This document shows positions 22,648 through 33,383 of a stretch of 64,000 bases of DNA, piece after piece. A model generated the notes under the pieces. That model had not been told where the DNA came from. It ran no database searches and saw only the letters and a list, made by a program, of their open reading frames with translations. How positions within the stretch are numbered: position 1 is the stretch's first letter; every line of letters begins with the position of its first letter. Source of the DNA: Thereva unica (lineage: Eukaryota; Arthropoda; Insecta; Diptera; Therevidae). Location of the stretch: positions 67,937,470-68,001,469 of the forward strand of contig OX465284.1 of the NCBI GenBank assembly GCA_949987705.1, read 5' to 3'. The translations under genes were made by a program, and so were the position numbers.

Positions 22648-23711
22648 CAGGGGCAGCGCTTTCATAGGTGCGAATGGTGCACTTGCACCGGGCGCATTTT
22701 GCCTGGGGCGCAATTTCAGAAATTCAGATTTAAACAAATAAAATTTTGAAAAAACAAATCGTAAAGAATTCTCACGGGTGCAAGAAATTACAAAAATTTA
22801 CCCAATTTCTGTCCCTGTATCTACTTTCTCGTGCAAGATAAAAGGGGGAAATTTCACCTGTCCTCGTGCAGGAAGTTTCCAGGGATTTTAGCTTGGAGAT
22901 TCGAGAAATTTGGGAAAAAATCTCCCAAGTGAGAGAAAAATCACATTTATTTGGATCACTTTTTTAAAATTCTGTAACAAGCACCATATTCACTCACCCA
23001 AAGGAAAAATTGTTCCAATGGCTCTGTATTGTGTATTGTTGTTTACTGTGATTGATATAAACTTGAGGGCGTTGTTGCTGCACTTTTAAATTCTGGTTCA
23101 AGCATTGTTAAAAGAGGTAAATGTATGAAATGAGGAGAATAAAATTCCTTGTGGTGAGAAATCCTCTTTAATAACTGTTTTTTGTTTGTTCCTTTATACC
23201 CCGGCTTAACCGTCCTCAGTTCAATAAAGTTCAATTCAATCCGCATAAGTGGCTTCAGCGGCTGGCTTGTTCAGTTCATGCTTGAAATTGTGGTTGCTTT
23301 TTCGCCAGAAGTTAGAAATGCAAAAGCTCACTGGAATAATATTCCATTGTTCTAGTTGATTACTCTCTTTTAAGCGATCTCAATTTCATATGCTGTCGGG
23401 CGAACTCAGGGTTTATTTTTCCTGAGTTCAATATGTGAAAATGTTTCCTATGCAAAAATTGAAGTTCAGTTCACCAATATATGCCCGAACTTGCGTCAGC
23501 CGAACTGATGAAGCCGGGGTATTACTGTCTAACAAATTAATATGGCCAGTTTCACACGAGCCAACCAACAAAAATTTGGCTGTATTTCTCCCATTCAGTG
23601 AGTGTTTGTGACTTTTTCCATTGCCCTTCAGTACGTTCAAAAATGAACAGCCTAGGAGGGGCGCAATATTGCATAGTGCACCGGGCGCAAAAAACCCAAG
23701 CCCCGGCCCTC
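22648..23711. mobile_element. 1064-bp hAT-like non-autonomous element
   Basis: It starts CAGGGGCAGCGC and ends GGGGCTTGGG-complement followed by CCCCGGCCCTC. The flanking 8-bp duplication is ACTATGGC (22640-22647, 23712-23719). Near both ends are GGTGCACTTGCACCGGGCGC-like words in inverted orientation. No transposase reading frame is present. A related copy in opposite orientation starts at 31121. Confidence 0.8.
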
Positions 23712-23719
23712 ACTATGGC

Positions 23720-25505
23720 GAAGAAAGTTAAAGAAGATATCCTAAAATTTTGCAAAGAAAATACCAGGTTTGTTTTACTAAATAAAGTTATTTTAATACT
23801 TTGTTTTAATTAAACTAAGAAACGAAAGAAATGACTCTTTTTAATTAGTCTAGTGACAGAGGCTTCAAAACAGCACTCATTTCAATTAAAGCAAAAGCGT
23901 GTGAAGGACTGTCTTTAAGAGCTCTTTCATATCCTTATTATTTACCTGACACAACAATTTTATTTTCTTCAAAAGTATGTTGTTACTGCAATCTAGTTCA
24001 CATCAACTCGAAGATTTCTCCTGAGGTTTTCTATTTCTGCTTACTTGAAAACTCTATAAAAACGCGCTGTTTATGAACTTTATTTTAACAGAGCACTTTT
24101 GCAGATGTCTATGCACAGAGCCAAAAGGTCCTGTGTGCATCCTGGTGACAAATTATCATACAGGGAGTATTCGACAAATTGAAAACACTTTTGCGGTCAA
24201 TTAGTGGTATAATGAAACGTTCGTCGGCTAAATCGCCTCTACGGGAAACCGGCTTTGTTGGGACTCTGTGTAATAAATAGCATAAAAGCGTTGCGTAATG
24301 CCACACACTTTACGATGCCATTTTATTTGCCAGCCAATAAGGCCAAATAGAAAACAGTTTTCACTTTTCTAATATCGTAGGCTTTGTTTTAGAGCGCTTA
24401 TAATTTTAAGCAAGCTTTAAAATAATTATACAAGGCACGCGAGCCGCAAACCGAACGGCCATCTACGCAAATTATTGGATTGTTTCCGTGCAACTAATCA
24501 ACTAGTTTCGGGAACAAAGAATCATTCGTTAAATTTGAGCTGTGAATATTAAAATTTTTCGGTTTAACGAATTTTCAAAATAATATAGCGCAAAGAAAAC
24601 GTCAATTGAGCTATTTTAAAATACTAATTAGATTTTCGAGAAAGAATGGAAATAAATGAAGTTGTGTGGTGCGTTAGGAAAGTTAAGAGTTAAGTTACAA
24701 GTTAAGTTAAAAGTAAAACACGTACTGGAGCATGGTGCTTCATGGGCGCCGGGAGGGTGGTGCAAGCAGCGCCGGCCCTAGCCCTTGATCAGGGCAGAGC
24801 GAGATTGTCTTTCGGGGCCCTCTTGTCAAAGCTTTCACTTCACATAAATTGAATCCAGTTTATCTTCTGCATTAATATAGAATAAGAAATCTGTGGCTTC
24901 AAAATAATTGTGATTTTCTACTCTCATATGGTTATGCACATGTTATTAAAACAGGTTCTAGTATTTTTAAATTTGTGTCTGTCTGTCCAGGCTAATCTCT
25001 GAAACGGCTAATCCGATTGCGAGGGGAGTTTCACGGGAAGATTCAGTAGTATTGGGTGTATGTTTTAAGTTACTTTTTTGCTTCGATCCAACTACCAGGT
25101 CCGGATATCGCATTCGACTGTCCACTGTCGGCTCAGACCGAAAATTTTACCTGATCAATGTAAGAAAGCGAGGGGAAACTTTTTTTAGCATTCTAATTGT
25201 AGACCTCAAAGTTCTGAGCCGTTAATCAGATCAGAGTGCAAAACCTCCCCACTGCCATTCAGCCCTCGACACGATAGCTTTACATCTTGGCTTGGTAGGC
25301 CCGATCTAGTTAGCCCATCTCTTTCAGGACAGCTTCCAGTGACCACCACGAAGATGTTATGAGCGCACTTGTACCAGGCCGAGATAGTTATTGCACTTGC
25401 GTATTTAATTACTGAAATACGCTACATGTTGGTCCTCCTATCCCGCTGGGGACTGACCCATCAATCGCATTGCTTAAGCTCCTCACTGACACTCTGATCG
25501 GTCTA
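23720..25505. other. No recognisable gene
   Basis: Nothing codes convincingly. A run of GTTAAG/AGTTAAGTT words lies near 24678-24715. A fragment GCGCCGGCCCTAG near 24769-24781 resembles a decayed end of the CAGGGCCGG hAT-like family, but no partner end was found. Confidence 0.4.
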
Positions 25506-25510
25506 GTGGG

Positions 25511-25806
25511 TAGTGATGAGCAAGACTGGTCTTGCACATTTAGCAAGATCAAAGCAATACCAATACAAGACAGGAAAAGCTAAAACTGCAGTGATGAGCT
25601 AAAAGTCTTGTAGAAAGTCTTGCAGTGCAGTCTTGTCTTGGTCTTGCTAAATGTGCAAGACAATACTTTGTGCTTACCACTGAAAGACTTTCGGCACTTA
25701 GCGATGAGCAGGAATTCTTGCTGTCTCGCTCTTTCAGTCTTGTCCCTGTCCTGTTTTGTCTGCTTTGGTCTTGCTAAATATGCAATATCAGTCTTGCTCA
25801 TCACTA
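25511..25806. mobile_element. 296-bp MITE with TAGTGATGAGCAAGAC ends
   Basis: The left end TAGTGATGAGCAAGAC and right end GTCTTGCTCATCACTA are inverted repeats that continue with mismatches. The flanks CTAGTGGG (25503-25510) and CTAGTGGT (25807-25814) form a near-perfect 8-bp duplication. The interior is full of the word CTTGC(T/A)AAAT(A/G)TGCAA and CAGTCTTG in both orientations. The 8-bp TSD suits the hAT superfamily. No gene inside. Confidence 0.75.
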
Positions 25807-26282
25807 CTAGTGGTTCAGCCCGATAATCGAAGGAGAGCCTGACAGAGTGAAAACTTTTTTTTATCATCCTAATTGTAGGCCTCAAAGAGTTCTATCTAAA
25901 TATGTATTTCAGTTTTGACGGCTATGAAGGATTTATTTGGTACTTTGGACATAGCTCAGGTGGAAAGGTACTGAAAGAGGGGATACGATAAATGATGAAT
26001 GAATAAATGGGAATATTAATTATCGTGCCAAAAATATTCTTTAAAATTTTTGTTAGTTGTATAAAGGAAAACATATTTAAAGATTTAAAATGAAACTCCA
26101 TAAAATTGAAAATAACACGAAAATATTTTATTTGTTATAGATAAAGATTTAAAAATAAAAATAAAAATTTACGTCCTTCGAAAAATGTAAGAAACATCTC
26201 TCCAACTTCACTCCCACAAAAAATGTAAGAATTGTCTCTTTAGTATAAAATTTCACTCCCGCAAAAATGTAACAGATTTCTC

Positions 26283-26470
26283 TCCAGTTCGTATTTACAA
26301 TCTTACCACGGTTCGGTTTAAATTGGATATTTAGTGCGGCAAAAGCAGTAAGCAAATGTCTCCACAGTTCGTGTTTACAATCTCACCTCGGCGCAGTTCA
26401 AATTGGATATTTTACTGCCGCAAAAGAGGAAATGTCTCTCCACTTCATAATTTACAATCGCACGATACAC
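26283..26470. repeat. Imperfect tandem repeat, ~80-bp unit
   Basis: Units at about 26283-26365 and 26366-26440, plus a partial third unit, share CAGTTCGT(A/G)TTTACAATCT, then AAATTGGATATTTA, then GCCGCAAAAG. A related degenerate series (AAAAATGTAA...TCTCTCCA) precedes it from about 26160. It is a small satellite-like patch. Confidence 0.6.
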
Positions 26471-26511
26471 GTTCATATCCCAGAAGTACATTATTTTTGA
26501 ACCGGGACATT

Positions 26512-26930
26512 TACCCCGTTTATGACTAGGTTCAACCCAGGTTCAACCCGGGTTCAACTCGGATGTCGAGTTTAAACTGGGTCCACTCAACCCAACTCAG
26601 CTCTCCTACCTAGATCGAGTTGATATTTGACCTCATATACGCAAGTTGAGTTGAAATTGGGTTGAAGTGACATTTGTCTTGTTTGTTTACTATTCTTGAA
26701 GTCTGCATTCGACGTTAGTTTTGTGTTCGATGTTTTTTTTTGGGTACAGGAAAAATAAATTATTTTATTCTAAATTTTTACGTTTCTATAAATGAGAATT
26801 TTACACAAAAATTTGAGGTTATATTTTGATAACAATTCAACTCGATTTCAACCCAAAGTGAACTCAACTCAACATCATATACGGTGGTCGAAATTTCAAC
26901 TCAATCTCGACTCAAATTTTCAACGGGGTA
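26512..26930. mobile_element. Candidate MITE with TACCCCGTT ends
   Basis: The left end TACCCCGTT and right end AACGGGGTA are inverted and flanked by ATT on each side (26509-26511, 26931-26933). Both subterminal regions carry repeated GGTTCAACCC/GAGTTGA words (three consecutive 12-bp copies around 26530-26565). The repeat ends are short, so confidence is moderate. Superfamily not assigned. Confidence 0.5.
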
Positions 26931-27139
26931 ATTTAAAATAGTTGAGGCCTCAGTACAATTTACTATTGTGTACGGGACAAATGAACTGCCTCTTGTAAGT
27001 CCGGCTCAACTCTACTTTAGAGTAACGGCTGAATCCTCTTCCATTTCGAGATATCTCTTCTTTATACTCCTTTAATCCCTCATGGGACATAGGGCGGAAT
27101 TTCGAGATATACGGTGAGAAATATTGTTCACAGAATGTT

Positions 27140-27716
27140 AGACGTCTTTTGAAGCTTCATGCAAACGGTGATTAAATATCCCTCACCTGAAAAATATAGC
27201 GAAATTGGACAAGGATTTAATCGCCGTGCAAAAGTTTCGACTTTTTCCAATGCTTTGGGCGCAATCGACGGCTCACATGTAAAAGGTACAGTTCCATTAC
27301 GCTTTCGTGACCAGTACATAATTAGAAAGCTTGATACTACTGTGCAATTGCAAGCAATTTGTGGCAGCGATAAGTAATTGTTCACCATTTGCGTTGGATA
27401 CCCAGGATCAGTTCACGATCAGAGGGTACTTCGCAATAGCAGAATATATAGAGATCGTATATTTCCACCACCAGGATATTATCTTCTAGGAGGTAGTGGT
27501 TATAAATGTGCGATCCAGCCACTATGCATAATAACTCCGTTTAAAAGAACCCAACCTCTTACAAGACCACAGGAAAAATTCAATAATATTCACAGTAAAG
27601 CGAGAAGCGTCATAGAATCTGCATTTGGCTAGCTGAAAATAAGGTGGAGGTCAATTTTTGAAAAAACCTTTAGAATTGTCACTGCAAAACTCAGGGAAGA
27701 CAATAGCTGTTACACC
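27140..27716 (+). pseudogene. Harbinger 1: PIF/Harbinger transposase fragment
   Basis: The frame reads GAIDGSHVKG (first catalytic Asp), then after an in-frame TAA CVGYPGSVHDQRVLRNSRIY, YYLLGGSGYKCAIQP, KFNNIHSKARSVIESAFG (the Glu), a TAG at 27630, and LKIRWRSIFEKTFRI. HARBI1-type proteins have G-D-S-G-Y at the second Asp. Here it is GGSGY (GGT at 27492-27494), so the catalytic Asp is lost. The N-terminal helix-turn-helix part and a partner gene are absent. Dead relic. Confidence 0.8.
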
Positions 27717-27719
27717 CGC

Positions 27720-28100
27720 AATTTTTAATATATTATTTGTGTAAAAATTAATACAACACTAATTGTAACATTTATAACAAGGACCTCCCCAATAAACACT
27801 TTTTTCTTCACTTTCTTTCTTATAAACGTAAGTTCGGAAAAATATAGCATGGCTTCTTACTATTTTCATTAGTCGTAGTAAATATTAGTTTTAAGGCTTT
27901 TACGAGCTTAATGTTATAATGCAAATATAAATCTGTTTGTACGTTAATATAATCGATTATTTTAGTAGATGAAGAAAATAAACAAATATATATAGCAATA
28001 TTTATTTGTTGTGGTGTATGCATTTATTTGGCGGGATTTATTTAAGCTTATTTTTACAGAATGGAAAACACTTTGCTACAAAATTACCCACAGCTGATTA
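27720..28100. other. AT-rich DNA without a recognisable gene
   Basis: Possibly the decayed 3' part of Harbinger 1. No inverted terminus was identified. Confidence 0.35.
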
Positions 28101-28104
28101 ACTC

Positions 28105-28769
28105 CCCAGTAGGACCGGTAAGCTTACAGAAGTACTGAAATCAGCACTTACTGGTAAGGGGAAGGCCTTACCACACCCCTTACATAAGTGCTTATTTTTA
28201 CACACGATGTCATAGGAGGTAAGGCCTTACTTTAGTACTTACCTTAGAGTACTTATAGAACTGCTCATCTGTAAGGGGTATAGTAAGGCAGTAAATGGAA
28301 CATTGCAAAAAGAAATAATCATGGGCGCCTGTGGATATGTGATCCGGTGTCGAAATGCTTCATTTTGTTCATCTTTTACAAATGCTTTTTTTTTCCAAGC
28401 CCGAGAGTGGCTTTAACCTAAGCAGTCCCCCAACTAAATTCTCCACTTCTCCAAAGCTGCTTGTCCTCCGTATCGAATGAAAGCCGGGCTATTGAGTATG
28501 CTAATGTCGCATTTTATGTCGACGAATATAATTGCCCGTTTTCTTTTTTTCTGTAAAATTTATGAAAACTCCAGGAAAGCTCCCTTTAGTCATCGGGCAG
28601 ATTCTCACTTGTTTGGGTATAATTCTGGACTACACCTTACCATCTGCCTTCTCTTGTAATGGGGTTTGTAAGGGCTCATCTAGCACCAAGAAAATAAGGG
28701 GTACCCCTTACCAGATGAGTACTTATTTCAGTGCTCCATAGGTAAGGCGTTCCTAGAATTCCTACTGGG
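28105..28769. mobile_element. 665-bp inverted-repeat element with GTAAGG-rich ends
   Basis: The ends are CCCAGTAGGA (28105-28114) and TCCTACTGGG (28760-28769). Inside both ends is a crowd of repeated words: GGTAAGG, CCTTACC, CCCCTTAC, AGTACTTA. The target-site duplication is not clear. The central part (28300-28680) holds no real gene. Confidence 0.55.
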
Positions 28770-29595
28770 TCACCTCGGTTACTTTTTCACTAGCCCAAAA
28801 TGTCCAATTCCATTTCACGTGAACTTAGTACTAGGCTTTATGTAATAAAGACCTGAATTTAAACATACAAAGTTATGGGCTTGCTTTGTTGGCTAAATTT
28901 GCAAAAGTGATAATTGTTGAACACCATGTATTTAACATTGATTGAAGTCAAAAAATAAAAAACAATATTAACATTCGAATCTTATATTTTTTATTTACAT
29001 ATGGAAGTGTATGGAATTCTATATAAAATACCATAAAAACATAATTTAGTCAGTAACTGTCAACTTTAGCTTCCTCGTGAAAAGAAGAAATTGCACTGCA
29101 TTACCGACCTTTCCAATAATTTAGTTTAGCCGCAATTCAGCTAGTATTCGTATAGGCCCTCAATTTCTCAAATTTTGACGTTTTGGTAGAAATAACATGG
29201 CGCGGAACACGTTCGGGAAGGTTTTAGTTATATTTTTGCAGTAAAAAGTGTATTGTAATTTATCATTTTTTTATTGAGCATGGATTACCAGTGCTTAGTT
29301 CTAGTGATTTAGTTAAAATAATCAGTGATAATATGTTGATTGTGGAAATAAAGAAATAAGCCAGGAATTTTTACATTCGCGGTTTTTTTTCATGTTTATT
29401 TAGATTTCTTTTGCGTGGTAATCGAATTAAAAGTGATGATTTTAAAGTGATAAATATTGTGGAACTATTTTTAAACATATAAGTGCAGAAAAGTGAGAAA
29501 GAAAAAGTGAAAAAGAAATAGTGAAAAAGTGATTGTTTTTAGATTGGGGCATAATTAGTACATTTATGAAGGTTTTATCTTAGATATAAAGCCAT
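28770..29595. other. AT-rich DNA without a recognisable gene
   Basis: Includes a purine-rich low-complexity patch with GTGAAAAAG repeats around 29485-29540. No coding or RNA signal seen. Confidence 0.4.
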
Positions 29596-29599
29596 TGGA

Positions 29600-29945
29600 A
29601 CTTAATGCCTGCCCCAGGTATGATGTAAAAATCGTACTGGGAGATCGGAACGCCAAAGTAGGCCGCGAGCCCGTATACAGGAAATATTTCAGCACCCACA
29701 GCTTGTAAGAAAACATTTATGACAATGGGCAACGAGTTATTGAGATGGCATCACAATAGGCCTATCCCTTTGGCCTAAGTGTATGAGCTCAAACCAATAG
29801 CTCAACCTAAACTAACCTATCAAGATGGCAGCAAGTAAGAACTTGGTCGTGGCAAGTACTAGATTTGCGCGTAAAGGTATCCATAAAGCCACCTGGGTAT
29901 CTCCTGGTGGAGTCACTCGCAACCAAATAGATAGACCGCCGCCAC
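29600..29945 (+). pseudogene. RTE-like endonuclease fragment
   Basis: The frame reads CPRYDVKIVLGDRNAKVGRE, where RTE endonucleases have GDFNAKVGRE. After a stop it continues YDNGQRVIEMAS, and after a ~75-bp insertion STRFARKGIHKATWVSPGG and TRNQID. The insertion is bordered by ATGGCA at its left edge and AAGATGGCA at its right. The endonuclease would nick target DNA for retrotransposition. This is an isolated, dead segment. Confidence 0.7.
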
Positions 29946-29960
29946 CTTTCGGTCTGATAA

Positions 29961-30055
29961 GGGGTCGTCCATAAATTACGTGAGGCGATTTTTGCGATTT
30001 TTCGTCCCCCCTCCCCTTGGTGAGATTTCGTGAAATTTGGCACGACCCCCTCCCC
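29961..30055. mobile_element. 95-bp TAA-flanked element with Zator-like termini
   Basis: It begins GGGGTCGTCCATAAATTACG, similar to the GGGGTCGTACACATATTACG end of the Zator-like element, and ends CTCCCC. It is bounded by TAA on both sides (29958-29960, 30056-30058). It could be a minimal non-autonomous relative or a truncated end. The right terminus is a poor match. Confidence 0.45.
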
Positions 30056-30164
30056 TAATCTAACTTGAGATTCTTCAAATTTTAAAAATGTCTACTATTT
30101 AAATAAAAATACGTATTTACGGTCGTAAGCGCTAGGGTTAATTATAGATAAGTAATCATTCGAG

Positions 30165-30303
30165 CTCCTACTTGCCCCTCCTCTATTCCGCTCGCCTTTT
30201 CCGCTTATAGTGGACACAAAACTACCAAATGGTGAGCATTCATAATCAACAAGAATTTCATGACGCTAAAATTCGCCGAGAGCCCTTCCTGTAGTTATAT
30301 ATT
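30165..30303. repeat. Relic of the 890-bp MITE family (right half)
   Basis: CTTGCCCCTCCTCTATTCC, AACTACCAAA and CCCTTCCTGTAGTT...TATTCTAA run parallel to 45940-46072, the right part of the 890-bp MITE. The left half is not present nearby. Confidence 0.6.
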
Positions 30304-30554
30304 CTAATGACATTTTCGCGGGTCGGCATCGTCGAGTCGTGCGTTTGGCTACTTTCTGGCGTTCGAATAAAATTGTTTGCTATCATTTAGTCATATTTTA
30401 AGGCAACCTCTCGCACACAGGTCGACAGCAGGCCGTGGCCTGAAAGTTTTCGCCACACCTCCCCGGCCGCCAGGTGGATGGGGCCTGCAGTCCAAGAAAA
30501 CTGAAACAATCTTTATATGAGTGGACAGTTGTCATCAGATTGTGCCTGAAGATC

Positions 30555-30653
30555 TGGGGTGGTAGCACGGAAGTTGCTTCAATCGACCACTTTAAAATTT
30601 TGAAACACTTGTATGAAGAGGTCGACTGAAACAACTTACGTACTACCACCCCA
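30555..30653 (-). ncRNA. Candidate pre-miRNA-like hairpin
   Basis: Arms 30555-30588 and 30620-30653 (34 nt each) enclose a 31-nt loop. As plus-strand RNA there are four mismatches. As minus-strand RNA three of the four become G-U wobbles, leaving one C-U mismatch. Size and imperfect pairing fit a microRNA precursor, but I do not recognise a mature microRNA in it. A short MITE or other inverted duplication is the alternative, and C-to-T changes alone could produce the wobble bias. Confidence 0.35.
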
Positions 30654-31120
30654 TAACTTCTATTCAGCCTCAAGCCGCGAATTTACCGCATGAATTCCCG
30701 CCGTATCCAGTCGGACCTGAAAGCAAGGCGCGAAAACCATTAACACTTGCATTCGCGCTTGTTCGTGGATGTTCACGGCGTGCGTCTGGGCTGCCTGAGG
30801 CACAAACATATTAGCGCAAAGGCAGTGACGGCAGCGGCCTGCGAGAGAATTTCCCAAACATTTTACTTTTCCGCGCCGCCTGTCCATTATGTCAGCAAAT
30901 ATGGTGGTCCGTGTATTTTAAAGGTTTTTCCAGTCACCAATCTGTTTGTGGCTTTAAAGTTTTCGTTGAGGCCATGCACTTGTATTAACAACCTGCTGTG
31001 CTAAACTGTCGTCTTCGCCTGTGTGTCTGCAAGGAATCACGACTTCACCTGAATGCCATGACCTTTAAGGCAGGATACTTGAAGTATCATCCCTCAGTCA
31101 GACTAAAAGTAATTTGTGGC

Positions 31121-32180
31121 CAGGGCCGGCGCTTGGGGGTTTTGTGCCCGGTGCACTATGCCATATTGCGCCCCATAAGCTGTTAATTTTTGATCGCAGT
31201 GAAGGACAATGGAAAAAGAATTCTGAATTCTTTCAATGGATTTTTGCGTCAACTATTTGACAGCTGTGTGATTGTTGTTGTTTTTCCCCCCTTTTTTGGG
31301 AGAAGAAAAGAAAAAGGAAGAATTAAGTCTAAAAACAAAAACAACAAGCTAAAGCATTCTAAGGTAGCCCATGCTACTTTTCATCGAATTTCAAAAGGGA
31401 AATCGTTGCGTTCTGTTATCGAGAGATAGCAGATTTTTGTTGTTTGGCCCCTGTGAAACTGGCCGTTTTAATTCTGGATGCTTGGACCAATAGCCGTTGT
31501 TGGCTACGCTGCCATGACCAAAGTCTAGAAATTAACAAGTCTTTCATCTTCATATAGTTAATGAGTGAAAGGCGAACAGCTATATGCAAAAGTTCTTCAA
31601 ATGACGATGTCTGGCTATCAGAGAGAGAATGCAACATTTTTATACTCGTTTGCATACAACTAAACATCTAAACTTTTATAAGTTTATATGGGAATAAACT
31701 TAATGTATTGGTGCATATTTGCTCGCTTGTTTTGATTTATGAAAAAAACAGCTGATTCAATTTTCTTTCCTTTTCTGTTCTGCATACTTTATCGTAAAGA
31801 GAGAATCTGGCTTTGTCTCGCCGAGTTCAAGAAGTATGCGTTGAGTTTTGCTCAGCAGTGATGTTCATATATGCACGCACACAACTAACAGGGGGAAAAT
31901 TTTGTATGAAGATGAAAGACTTGTTATTACTAGACTTTGCCCATGACATCCTAATGTAATAGTGAAAGAGAATAAACCAAAAAGAGATCTTAAAGAGGAA
32001 TTTTCGCCATTTGATTTGAGTAAAATCTCGAGTAAGATTTTTGAGTAAAGTTTTATGAAAATCTATAAGGTAAGGTACAACTCGGGTAAGATCCTGCACG
32101 AGGAGAAGTAAAATGTTTCCGCTTTTTCTTGCATGAGAAAGTACAGAGACAGAAATTAGGTAAATTTATGTACTTTGGAG
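31121..32180. mobile_element. Second copy of the hAT-like family at 22648, interrupted
   Basis: The left edge CAGGGCCGGCGCTTGGGGG, GCCCGGTGCACTATGCCATA and TTGCGCCCC correspond to the reverse complement of the right end of 22648-23711. Farther in, 32085-32165 (CCTGCACGAGGAGAAG, ACAGAGACAGAAATTAGG) matches the reverse complement of 22795-22870. The far terminus is not found, so the right limit is approximate. It contains the MITE at 31519-31939. Confidence 0.6.
31519..31939. mobile_element. 421-bp MITE, second copy of the CAAAGTCTAG family
   Basis: Nearly identical in layout to 19869-20283: CAAAGTCTAGAAATTAACAA at the left and TTACTAGACTTTG at the right. The flanks GCCATGAC (31511-31518) and CCCATGAC (31940-31947) give an 8-bp duplication with one mismatch. 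It is nested in the hAT-like element that starts at 31121. Confidence 0.85.
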
Positions 32181-32401
32181 GAATGAAGGTCTTTAGTGAA
32201 GAAACATGTTTTACTTAATTTAATCTAGTTTTTTTTTTCGCAATTTTACACTATTTCTTTAAAATAAAAAACTTACGTGATATTTGCCGAGACCCCCTGT
32301 CCCTCAAGTGAGAGCGGGTTAGATTCGGCATTCTCCGTCAAAGTTGTACAGCCCCTGCTGGGACCCCCTTGTATGTGAGATGTTTTCGTTGGTATCATGC
32401 C

Positions 32402-32490
32402 AAAATCCAGAAATTCAAAATCCAGAAACGACAAAATCCGGACACGGCAAAATCCAGAAGCGACAAAATCCAGACACGACGAAATCCTGA
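32402..32490. repeat. Left terminal tandem array of the MULE
   Basis: Five to six units of a 15-16-bp repeat (AAAATCCAGAAACGAC consensus, variants CCGGACACGGC and CCAGAAGCGAC), inverted relative to the array at 34926-35131. Confidence 0.8.
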
Positions 32491-33383
32491 TTTTGCCGAA
32501 TTGGAAAACTAACTAATTTAGAGGGCTTCAAAAATGCAATTTTTCGCACCTAAATTTAACGTATTTAAATTTAATATTTCCAACTTAACTTATGTAGATT
32601 TCTCAAAATTAATAAAAATGGATTCTACAAGATTGTTATATGCATAAAATTTTTATTATAAAAGAACAAATCCTTATTTTCACTAAATTAAGGCAAACCC
32701 GATTTACATTTTTGGATTCAATAACATGAATTTTATAAAAACGCAGTATTCAACATTTTTTTAGTCTAACCCTTGTTTAAATGCAAAAAATTCTAATGTA
32801 AACAATGAGTAATAGATTCCTTAGGCATAGTTCAGCAATTTTGAAAATACTTAACGAAAGAGATGTAATGTAAACAGTTATTAGTAGATCCCTTACGCAT
32901 AGCTCAGCCCTTTAAAAATTCTTAACGAAAGAGAGAAAAGGAAAGGCATAGATTGTATGAGCAAATTGAAATATCATTCCTACGAAAGTACCAAAGTGCG
33001 CAGAAGTGTTTTATTATAAGTGAACCCGGGGATTTCCCTTTTAAATAAAAAAAACCGATATACATATAATTAGTGATTTAGGCCTAAGAGGTTTAAAAGA
33101 AAAGGTGTTATTTTATTGACTTTTTATAAATATTTTAATTATAAATAAATAATTCTTTATTCCATTAGATGGAAGATAGTTGTTGCCGAGTGACCACTTC
33201 GAATAAAGGTGGTAAGAAACTAGAACTGAATGGCTGAATGGTTACCATGTCGATAAAAAAAAAATGTATCCACAATAAATTGGATATGCGAAAAAAGAAA
33301 AATCTATAAATGTTCAGTGAGACTAACAACAAGTGGAGACAATTATTTCGTTAAAAAAACGCCATCTTCACACAACCACGACC

